Assembly (NCBI GenBank): GCA_964421595.1 | Contig: CAYQXY010000026.1 | Span: 15,723-79,722, forward strand | Length of the DNA stretch: 64,000 bases | Source of the DNA: PXAP01 sp964421595 | GTDB taxonomy: Bacteria > Bacteroidota > Bacteroidia > Bacteroidales > PUMT01 | Direction of reading: 5' to 3' | In this document: one piece after another, positions 1-10,000 of the stretch | Layout: each line of letters opens with the position of its first letter | Numbering within the stretch: position 1 is the first letter of the stretch | The notes under the pieces: generated by a model | What the model was told of the DNA's origin: nothing | Database searches by the model: none | Seen by the model: the letters and a program-made list of their open reading frames with translations, nothing else | Position numbers and translations under genes: made by a program

Positions 1-3000
1 CAAGCTTCAGCTTTCTCTCCTCCTCATCGGCATACCTCGATTTCAGGGCTCCGGCGACGATCCCCGTGGCGACTTCATAATCGCCCGAAACCAGCTTTTG
101 AAGGGAGTCGCCCTGGATGCCCAGCCTGACGCAAATCTCCGTTATCTCCCCGAAATGCCTGATGGCTTTCATGGCGGGGACCGTGAGCGTGAGGTTCCCC
201 GTAAGGGAGCCTATAAGGCTCAGTGGCTGTTCCCAGAGCTCTCCAAGAACATCTTCTGCACCGCTGAAGCCTGTCGCCGGCTGGAATGTGGCAAGCGCCG
301 TATGCAGCTTCTCGTCGAAATCTTCTTTTTTGTTCCTCAGTTCCCTGTAATGGCTTATGTTGCGTATATTCTCAAGCGTCAGCACTTTCATATCGGCTAT
401 GCCGAACAGGCTCCTGTTGGCAATGAGCCAGGTGATATTTGCCGGTCCGAGCTGGTGGCCGGCCAGCAGGAGATGGTACCTCTCCAGGTCGTGTATCAGC
501 GCCAGGAGGTCATCAAGGTCGGCCGGCGTATCGGGCACTTCGCTGGTGAAGGTTGTGCCGAGTGCCTTTTCAGAGGAAGCAGCATAATCGGCCGTTGTGA
601 ACTCCTTAAGGTACTCCTCAGTGAGCTGAAACTCAGTGAGGTTGAATGTTTCCCTCAGGTAACTCTCCAGCAATATCCGGCCGCTGATGAGCTTTTCTGA
701 CGGATCGGACTTGTCGGTCACCGTTTCATGATTTTGTATCTCCAGGATTTTGGCCGACAGGGTTTCGGAAGTGGTGTTGTAACGTGTGCCGGTGGTCTCA
801 TCCCCTGTTAAGATAAACACCATCTCTCCCACCTTGAGAGGCGATTTTTTCAGCCACACTGAAAAGTCCGCGAGCTTCTCAATATCATCAAGGCTATTAA
901 GCTGATTGCCGTTATTAACAAGTAACAGGGCATTTTTAAGATCGTCGATAGTCATTTTGAGGGACTTGGCAATACGCGCATGCCTGTAGAGATCTGACAA
1001 GAGTTTATTGCCGATGGGCTGTGTCAGGTCGGCCGACAGCAGTCCGCCAAGTATCAGCAGCTCCGACTCCGTTATGGCGAGTCCGGCGAGAAGGTGTGGT
1101 GTCTTATCGGCTACCGTGTTGTCATTAATTTTTTCAAGGTCAAAGATCCTTTCGGGGAAGGGGTCCTGGTTGTCGGACAGAGATACCTGGGGCAACCGGT
1201 ATATTATGGTAGCAAGCTCCTCAACGGAGAGTTTAAGGTTTTCCCATAGTTCAACGGCCCTGCCCAGGTGGAGTATGTCCCTGAACCCGCCTGATGAAGC
1301 CCCGAGGTTGGCGATCATGCCGGCCGATTTGAATGAGACCAGCAACATGTCAAATTCCCTCAGGCTCCAGGGGGTCTTTTTCCATAGCCTCAGGTAGCGG
1401 TGTATCAGGTCGAGCCGGGCCTCTGTAAGTGACGACAGCACTTCGGTGAATTGCTGAACGTCAGTGCCGGGCTCCCGGACTACCTTCACCTTGCCTATTT
1501 CCGGCAGAAACTTCGTTTTGAGCAGGTCGTCGAGGTTTGCACGGGTTATTCCCGCGTATCCAACAAAATCGATTACATCAAATTTATTGAGCGACCGGTT
1601 GCCGAACCGCTTTTTCACTCCCGCCGTATCGGCTTTCGTAATGATTTTTAGCTCATCTTCGGAGAGTCTGAGCTTCTCACTGTATTGCCTGGCAATATCG
1701 AGACCCAAAGTCCTGTAAAGTCCGTGAAGGTCAGTGTCGAAATGGCCGAGATAGGTCCTTACCTCTTCGAGTTGCAGGTTGAAGGGCTGGCTGACTGACC
1801 GGTCGGCCGACTTAAGGAATTTGTATGGATCGCCCACGGCGAGGACGGTCTTGAGAAAATCTTCGAGCACCTCGTTTACAACATCGAGATAGGGAATCTC
1901 TGTGGTTGTGTTCTGACAGCTCATGGGAAGCTTCCACAGGTCGGGCCTTCGCCTCTTCAGGTTCAGCGGATGGCTGGCCCTGCTGCCGGTGAATACATTT
2001 TTGGTAATATTCTCCTGTATGAAGAACATCAGATCGGCAAAGTATGCGGCGGGACTGAATATTGAGCGGCAGTGCTCACAGTCGCAAAAATCCTGGCTGC
2101 CGAATAGCTTGTCGAACCCGTCGAGCTCCTTCAGGTCGTTAACCAGGGGGTGCTGGTTTGAAACCTTGATATCTTTGAAATTGCCTTTTATCCCGTCCCT
2201 GATGGCCTCGAAATAATGTGATGCGCCGAGGGCAAGGTCTATCGCCTTGTTGTATGCTCCCCGTCCCTTTTCAACCCCGAGTCCTGATTTTCTGATAAAT
2301 GTCTCTTCGGGCATGGAGATAATGCTGTATGCTGAATCGAAGCCGCCCTTGAGAAGGCTGCCGGCCACTTCCTGGCTGGTGCCCAATATATAGGTGCGCT
2401 GATAGGCAGCCATCTGTCTTTTTACCATTGGCCTGTCAGTCTGGTTTATTCCCTGCCAGTTGTAGCCATCATCTTTTTCTGAGCCCGGACTGGCAGCCAG
2501 GCCGGAACGGGTGATGTCCAGTTCGGGGTTGTTCTTCCAGAACTTATCGAGTGTATCTACCCTCCTTGAAATCTCCTTCTGCTTCTGCTGTGGGGTAGTG
2601 TCGCTGGCTATTACATCACCTACTCCCAGGTGCCTGTATGTGTTTACCATCGGCCTCAGCTCTTCGAAATTCTTCTTTATCTCTTTTTGCTTTGCTGCAC
2701 TTATGTTTTTCCATGCATCGTCGCCTAGTTCGTCAAGTGAAGATATTTCCCTGCTAAAGGGATTCACCTTATTTTTCAGCAGGGGTTCGATGGTGGAAGA
2801 GAGCGGACCCATGGCGCCGGCAGTTTCTCTTTTAATGGTCCTGCCAAGGAAATATTCGGTAGGAAAAGATGCCTCTATTGTTTCATTCAGGTTCCGGGCA
2901 TAGGATTCGGGACTGTCTTCCCCGTCGGGCAAGGTGATTTTCTTGTCCTTGATAATCTTAAGCCAGTCGGCCTCATCCATGGCAATAAGGTCGGTATGGG

Positions 3001-4009
3001 CAGGCATCTTGTCTTTGGTGATATGAGCCACAAGCTCAAAATTCTCGCCGGTAAGCCGGCTAAGCTTTGTGGTAACCAGCAGGTCATCTTTTTGTTTCTT
3101 TGTAAGTATATTATCCTTTACCAGGCCATCAAGTTTCACCTCGTCAACGTTGATAATATCAATCTCCCGGTCGGCCAGCTTCTGCGGTTTGTCGCCCTTT
3201 AGTCCGATAATTTTTGCATACTCCAGTGTCTTAGCACGTTCTATATCCTTTGAAAAGAGGGGGTTGTCCCTCAGCGGCCTGTCGAGGTTAAGCAAGTTTT
3301 CCACACTCATACCTGCCATACTGCCTGTTATTTCTTCGATCACCTTTATCTCATCCTTTTTGAGAAGCCTCCTCTCCTCGTCGGTGAATTCAGATAAAAT
3401 TACCTCTGCGAGCTCCATGCCGGCAACTTCTTCAACCTTCAGCTTCTGCAGCCGGGCAAATATCTTGTTTACTTCCTGCTTTTTTTCAGGGAGTTTTCCG
3501 GCTATACTATCGCGAATACTGTTAATCCTGGTTTTAAGAACCTCATTAAACCTGCCCTCAACGATCTTAGCCTCTTCACCGGTCAGATTGCCGGGTTCCA
3601 GTCCGGTACCTGTAAATAAAGATGACTTTAACAGGAAAGACGGGTTTTTTATCCTCTTCAGATTATCATTTTGCGGATCGGTGCCGATTACAGGATTATC
3701 GCCAACCGGACTAAACTTGTCTGCGACCAATACAAAGCGGTAGTGTTTATCGGTCACCCGTTTCGGTTTGTCAAGAGGCAAACGGGCCGTTTTCATGCCT
3801 CGATAACTGATCACATAGCTGCTCTTGCTATAATCAACCTGTTTGAAATATGCCGGATCGACGTCTTCGAAACGAACTTCGCCACGAACATTCGCATCTG
3901 CCGGACCCAGAGTACGTTCACGTCCCCTTTTTGGATGAAGAAATAAAGTAAGCCGTGCACCTCCCAGGGCATTCTGCTTATCGTCGAAGAGTTTGATTTC
4001 AAGTTTCAT
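1..4009 (-). CDS. Tc toxin subunit A-like protein (C-terminal part beyond window)
   Basis: The first 1336 codons of a TcA-type protein, the pore and translocation-channel subunit of Tc toxins, open from an ATG at 4009 to the window edge with no stop. Around residues 637-664 it carries the hallmark of the VRP1/TcA family, a Cys-x-Cys-x2-Cys cluster followed by SIFSPAAYFADLM. The rest is largely helical, as expected for the TcA shell. Residues 1-75 instead look like a small beta-sandwich of the carboxypeptidase-regulatory type. Canonical TcA proteins are about 2500 aa, so roughly half is missing, including the expected receptor-binding, linker and TcB-binding regions. It lies 62 bp downstream of the TcB-TcC gene on the same strand, so the two are probably one operon in the order BC then A. 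No signal peptide is visible. The family call is firm; host and target are unknown. Confidence 0.87.
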   Translation of the reverse strand, partial: MKLEIKLFDDKQNALGGARLTLFLHPKRGRERTLGPADANVRGEVRFEDVDPAYFKQVDYSKSSYVISYRGMKTARLPLDKPKRVTDKHYRFVLVADKFSPVGDNPVIGTDPQNDNLKRIKNPSFLLKSSLFTGTGLEPGNLTGEEAKIVEGRFNEVLKTRINSIRDSIAGKLPEKKQEVNKIFARLQKLKVEEVAGMELAEVILSEFTDEERRLLKKDEIKVIEEITGSMAGMSVENLLNLDRPLRDNPLFSKDIERAKTLEYAKIIGLKGDKPQKLADREIDIINVDEVKLDGLVKDNILTKKQKDDLLVTTKLSRLTGENFELVAHITKDKMPAHTDLIAMDEADWLKIIKDKKITLPDGEDSPESYARNLNETIEASFPTEYFLGRTIKRETAGAMGPLSSTIEPLLKNKVNPFSREISSLDELGDDAWKNISAAKQKEIKKNFEELRPMVNTYRHLGVGDVIASDTTPQQKQKEISRRVDTLDKFWKNNPELDITRSGLAASPGSEKDDGYNWQGINQTDRPMVKRQMAAYQRTYILGTSQEVAGSLLKGGFDSAYSIISMPEETFIRKSGLGVEKGRGAYNKAIDLALGASHYFEAIRDGIKGNFKDIKVSNQHPLVNDLKELDGFDKLFGSQDFCDCEHCRSIFSPAAYFADLMFFIQENITKNVFTGSRASHPLNLKRRRPDLWKLPMSCQNTTTEIPYLDVVNEVLEDFLKTVLAVGDPYKFLKSADRSVSQPFNLQLEEVRTYLGHFDTDLHGLYRTLGLDIARQYSEKLRLSEDELKIITKADTAGVKKRFGNRSLNKFDVIDFVGYAGITRANLDDLLKTKFLPEIGKVKVVREPGTDVQQFTEVLSSLTEARLDLIHRYLRLWKKTPWSLREFDMLLVSFKSAGMIANLGASSGGFRDILHLGRAVELWENLKLSVEELATIIYRLPQVSLSDNQDPFPERIFDLEKINDNTVADKTPHLLAGLAITESELLILGGLLSADLTQPIGNKLLSDLYRHARIAKSLKMTIDDLKNALLLVNNGNQLNSLDDIEKLADFSVWLKKSPLKVGEMVFILTGDETTGTRYNTTSETLSAKILEIQNHETVTDKSDPSEKLISGRILLESYLRETFNLTEFQLTEEYLKEFTTADYAASSEKALGTTFTSEVPDTPADLDDLLALIHDLERYHLLLAGHQLGPANITWLIANRSLFGIADMKVLTLENIRNISHYRELRNKKEDFDEKLHTALATFQPATGFSGAEDVLGELWEQPLSLIGSLTGNLTLTVPAMKAIRHFGEITEICVRLGIQGDSLQKLVSGDYEVATGIVAGALKSRYADEEERKLKL

Positions 4010-4071
4010 ATTGGTGTTATTTTAAGATGAAGATCAGTTATAAATTGCTCATTAAATACTTTGATTTTCAG

Positions 4072-7000
4072 TTACGGTAAAAATGGTTCCTTATTGGAAG
4101 GAGTATAACCAATGCATTCAATACTATTCGGGCTATTTGTACAATAAGCATCAAGTTCTGTTTGCTGAGCGGAACTTTTACCGCTGGAACCGGCTGAATT
4201 TTGAGAGGGCTGGACCATAGACCTCCCCATCTTATCTCCTGCATATCCAAACAATCCGGCTCCTAAAACACCCATACCTAAAACAAGCCAGCCTGGAGGC
4301 CCGGAAAGTCCCAGGCCACCCGCAATCATAGCTGCTCCCATTCCACCTGCTCCAATTCCAACAGTGGCTCCGACAGCTCCTCCTACAAATCCTGCCGTTT
4401 CTTCACGGGCAACTTGTGCACGTTGTTCAGGTTCTGCCTCTGCAACAGTGCTGACAGCAAACCCGATTTCAATAACATCACCGATTGGTCCTGCAAATGC
4501 TGCTGCCGGCTTGAGAACGTATGCCATTCCTCCAATTACAGCAAGTGCCTTACCGCCTGATAATCCTGATTTTGCAGATTTCAATAATTTTCTTCCGGTA
4601 GCAGGATCTATTCCTTTTGACTCCAGAAATGAATTAAACTTTTGAGTGTCATCAAACATTTGCCACCCGCCATCAGCTGAATAAAATTTATGTTTTATCG
4701 GTTTCCCTCCGGTTATTTCCGCTGCAGCATCAGCAAAATCTCCTTGATTTGCTAAAAATACTCTTGTAAAATTTGACTCATTAATATTTAGGGTACTGCC
4801 TTTGCCAAACCCAATTGCATTGCCTTTAGTTCCGGTTATCTCGATAGTTGAACCTTTCGGAGTTTCGAAAGCTTTAACATATTCAGCCTGACCCATGGTT
4901 GAAAATGCATGGGCATCAACCCCTTTTAGCTCCAAAGCAATTGGATTTCCCTTATTATCAATGAAAACCAGATCAAAAAACCCGGTTATAACTTCGCCGT
5001 TGGCAGATGTCATTTTAAATTTAACCTGTTCAGCATACGGAAGACCATAGTTATCAAGTACTGATCTCACAAAGGGCGTTACAACCTTGGTTTCTTCTCC
5101 ACTCGTCCCATTTGGATCTTTCAACCTCATCGGGTTGTTGGTGACGTAGGCATAAACATTTACCCCGTCGCCGATGCCAGTCGGATCAATGCTCAACCAC
5201 CTTCCCAGCCAGGGCAAATAATACCTGGCACTGTGATATTCCAGGCCTGTTTCTTCATCACGCTCCTTACCGGTGTAGCGGTAGCGTTTGGCTACTGCTT
5301 TGATGGAGGCGTTTTTGGCCTGGTAGGCGGTGGTTCCAAAAGGATGGTATTCTTCATAACTGATCACACGTGCGGTACCATCCACCTCCAGGGTGGAGGA
5401 GCCCAGGTGGTTATGAAGCTGGTATCGCACCAGCTGTTTTTCTGTACCATCATCCACATCGTTTCGTGTTTCTACCATTACAAAGCGGTGTCCCTCGTCC
5501 ATCAGGCTCAGGCTTACTCTTTCAATTCCGCTATTGCTCCCACTGTGTTTTTTATACCATTCATACCCGGCTATGTAAATCCGTTCCTCTTTTTTGTTAG
5601 GAGTAGTGTTTGGAGCAGCCTGGTTTTCAGTAACCTTTCTGATACGTTGTCCACTTCCATCATATTGGTACCAGGTGGTTTCGGGGATGCCACCATCGGT
5701 ACGTCTCTGGCGTATGCTAAGAACCAGTTCCTCCTTAAAATTCCAGCCCATCTCATCCAAATGGGGCATTTCTGTAATATACCCATGTTTAGCATGGTGT
5801 GGATACAAATAGGTTTGGCTGCCAGTCTGGCTGCTGATCAACCGGTTATTCTGGTTTTGATACTGATAGTTTCTGGTCCAGTTATTCCCTGCTGCCTGGT
5901 GTTGCATTTGCAGAATATTGCCCACAGCATCGTATTGGTATCGCTGGGTGTAATTTCGTACTGCCATAGGGTCACCCTGATTAAGTTCGTGCATAAACGC
6001 ATGATCGTTCCAGTTGTCAGAATTGCCAAAACTCAACGCAGAATTGTTTTCCATGCCCGATGCTTCCACTAACCGGTATAGAGCATCGTAAGTATATGCG
6101 CTTACTCCGGTGACTTTCTGGTTATCAAAAAATACTACCGGTTTATTCTTATCTACTATATGGGTGATGTTCCCAGACGGATCGTAGGTGTAATACCAGT
6201 CTTGCAACGGATCACCATTCAGCCGCTTGCTTTCTGATCTTTTAACCCGGAATGTTTCTTTATCGTAATAGAATTTAATGCTTACATCATTGCCGTATAC
6301 TATTCTTTCACGTTGTCCTTTTTCGTTGTATTCAATATTTTTAATGTATATGGAGGCAGCAGGTGCCCCCTGATGCAATACACCTTCCCCTTTCATGAGC
6401 CCGGTATCGTTATAGGTTGGGGTAATAATGCTGCCATCAGGTGTAGTTTGTTCAGCGATCCTGCCTAAAGCATCCGTTGTGGTTTCAAATTTAAATCCGG
6501 GGCCCGGCTCTAAATCATTTGACAACCTGGCATCTGTCCAGTTGGCTACTTCTTTGTATTTGCTGAACATTTTCCGGGTGTTTGCAAGAGGTTGCCCTTT
6601 AAAATTATAATCGGGTGTATCGACCAGTCCACCAGTATCATAATGCTGAATGACTTGTCCCAATATGTTCCGGGCTTGCAGGGCATTTTCATTCTGACGG
6701 ATTAATCCGGATGCATCATAGATTAATTCGCTTTCGCCGTAGATAATTTTATCAAAAATATTGTCAAGTTGAACCGGTCCGTCACCACCAGTTACCTTGC
6801 TATAGGCAGGTCTTTGAGCAAGGTCATAGAAATATTGAAATTCATGGCTGCGTTCATCCCAGGTGCGCAGGGGTTTACTTAAAATATTAGTCAATAACCA
6901 ACGCTGTCCGGCATCCATACTGTTTTGCCAGACCAGATTGCCCAGCATATCGTACTTATATTGCATAACAGTATTACCCCTGGCGTCGGTTACACTTCGC

Positions 7001-10000
7001 AAATTACCTTCCGCATCGAGTTTTACTTTAGTATGATAATACTCATCCGCCCCGGTGGCAACGTTTCTATTATGGCTGATATACAATACCGGCCGGCCAA
7101 GCATATCGAAATGCAGGACATTCCCGGTTTCTGCATGTTTGGCGGCTTTATCGGCTGCCAGCTTTTCATTTCCCGGATCTTTACCTTCCGCTAAAAGCTG
7201 AACATCAATCAGACGGTTGGTTCGATTGATAAACCAGGAAGATTCCAAAATTGTATCATTGGCATCAAACACCCTTTGTGTCCATGAATCAAATTCTACT
7301 TTTGAGAATGTGCCATCGGGCATTTCAGTTTTTATCAACCGGCCGGCTGCGTCATAATACATGATAGGCGTCACGCCTGTTTCCACCAGTTCTTTGTAGT
7401 CTTCGTAATGCCAGTTGACAGAAAAATAAGGTTCGTATTGTTTTACCGCATTGCCCTTATTGTTTTTGATTGTTCGTCCATTTCCAATCCATCGTAGTTG
7501 TCCCGGACTCAAGGATGCAGTGTTAATTTCGGTAATGGAAACAGAATCGTCCGGATTTACCGTCACATATTTTGCCAGTCCCGGTTCAGCCTGTATCTTC
7601 TTCATAACTACTTCACCAATGCCGTTGGAATATTCAAAGCCAATCTGAACAGGTGAATCTGCTAACTGCCGGAAATGTTGTTCCCGTGCAATGGCAACAA
7701 TTGCGGCGGGTTTTCCGGAAGTTGCATAGGCCTCTAAATCACAGATAAATCTTGCAGTTGCCCGGTTTAATAAATTCTTTCCGATGCTGGTAAGTTGAAT
7801 GGAATCAGGAGCCTGAAAAAAACTGGTGATCAGAGCAGACTCTGCGGCATCGGTAATCTCTGATAATCCTGTCAGTTCATCCGCTTCATTGCCTTTGCCC
7901 ATTACCGCCATCGCTTTTACCAGGCCCAGTTCATCGCTTATGACTTCGGATAAATTTCCGTTTATGTCCTTCATCCGTTGTGGGGCAAAAGTCCGGAAAT
8001 TGAAATGGTCAACTGATGTTTTATTTCCCAGAACATCTTCGGTTTCTTTTAAAAAAAGAAAATAAGAGCCGTAGTATTTTACTCTTGTAATGGCACCGTA
8101 AGGGTCTGTATATGAAACCGGGCTGTAGAAACGATTTCCGGCATCAGAGGCATTTTCAGTGCCCCTTAAAAACTGGGTAGAACCGGAGCGAATCCACCAA
8201 TTATTATCTCCTTCGCTATGAGTGAATTTGCCTTCCGTTAAATGAGCTGCATTAACTTTGGTTCCAAAAATATCTGTAACTAATTCGGGAGTATATGCCA
8301 GTTGATAGCTTTCAAATGGTACAGCCAGCGACTCCAACTGATGCAAAGGCAATGCACCTGAAAGATTGTTGCCATAATAAGTGAATCGAACATGCTCGAT
8401 GAGTCTTCTTTGTGCTCTGCCGGCATCTATGGGTTTTTCTGTTTCGTGGTATAAAGCGGTGTCTGAAATTGTATCAGAAAGTATATCAGTAAAATCTATA
8501 GGTTTATACAAGTCGGCTGACTTTGCAACCCCTTTTAGTTCGAAATTTTTCACCTCTGAGGGCAATCGCAAGCGGTGTGTATCTTCGCCAAAAACATCGT
8601 TGGTAAATTGATTTTGTGTGTAAATTATGACTGTTTTACTTTGCTCTTGCTGTGTTTCAGCAGGAAGTGAAGCATCTGCGACTAATCTCGGATAAACCAC
8701 CGAAGCAGATTCCAGAACATTACCGTACTCATCCAGTTTAATATTCAGACTATGGGCTACTCTGAAATCTTCCGGGTTGCGTTCGTAGCTATATGTAATT
8801 GCTTCGCTTTCTTTCACCACAAAAACAGCATGCTTGTTTTTACCTTTGGGCTGAAGTAATTCAATGACACAATTATGGGTGGCTACTGAATAGGGAGTAA
8901 GTTCCTTTTTCCGGGCTTCATCTGTGTTGAGAGATTTTACCGCATCCTTTGCAAAAGTTTCCGAACGTAAAGCCATGCCTTTGCAGGCTCTTAATGCCTC
9001 CTGCCATTCATGTATGGAAAGGTGACCAAGAATTGCAGGATCCATGCCAGGTGCAGCTATCAATCGGGCATCCGGCAATTTCACTTCATGATGTGTTACA
9101 GGAAATCCCTCTCGCTGCATTTCCTCATACCAATACTCTTTTTCATACTGATTGAGTATTTTATCTCTCTGTAAAAAAGCCCCGGTATGATGCCATGACT
9201 TTGATATAACCGGTTCCTGATGTAATGTTTCTTCGGTGATGTTGGTAGCATCTTGTTTTTTCCAGTGCTCAAATGTTTCCGCATCTATTTGTTCAACCAT
9301 GCCAAAGCCCCTGAATTCCCTTTCTGCATGGTCATAATAGCCGTGATGGTATTTGTATTCGCTTACAAATTTGTAGCCTGATATTTTATCTTCCGTTGTG
9401 GTTTTTGAAACACAATGAACCGGAAAATGTAACCTGGTAACCCATGGTTTACCCAGTTTCTTATCATCAAGATAGAATCTGGTTGAGGGCGTATATTCTA
9501 ATGATACTTCTTTCCCAAAATTATTTTTATAAGAAACCATGATATGAGGTTTCTTGCTATTCATCAGATCAATATATTTTAACGGAGCGTTTGTGTCCTT
9601 AGACAATGGGCTTGACCAGACAATACAGGCAATGCCGTTGCCTAACAAATCGGCTACCGTTATTTTTGATTGAGAATGAACTTCCGGAAATGGGTCAATT
9701 TCAAAAGGAATGGTGCTGAAGCGATTGCCGCTCAGGTTTTTCCAGCAGGTGAATTTATTTTTTCCCAGATAGATAATATCCGTCGTGCCTGAGCCATCGA
9801 TATCTGCCAATCGTATATATGCCGGATTAAATGAATCATGATGATCAAATAACGGGGCATTGTCTATACTTACTTTTGAGCCAAATCTTCCGTAGCCTAA
9901 ATTTGGCCAGAAGCAGACCTCTCCATTTCTGATTCTTAAAATATCTGTCATGCCATCGCCAGACATATCGGCTAAATAGATAGTATGTTTTGCATCAGCA

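Noticed and set aside
1..4009. Frameshift in the TcA-like gene
   Set aside because: An apparent phase slip vanished once the start codon was placed at 4009; the frame is open throughout.
5233..6072. 279-codon plus-strand open frame
   Set aside because: Opposite strand of the TcB-TcC gene; hydrophobic low-complexity translation with no family signature.
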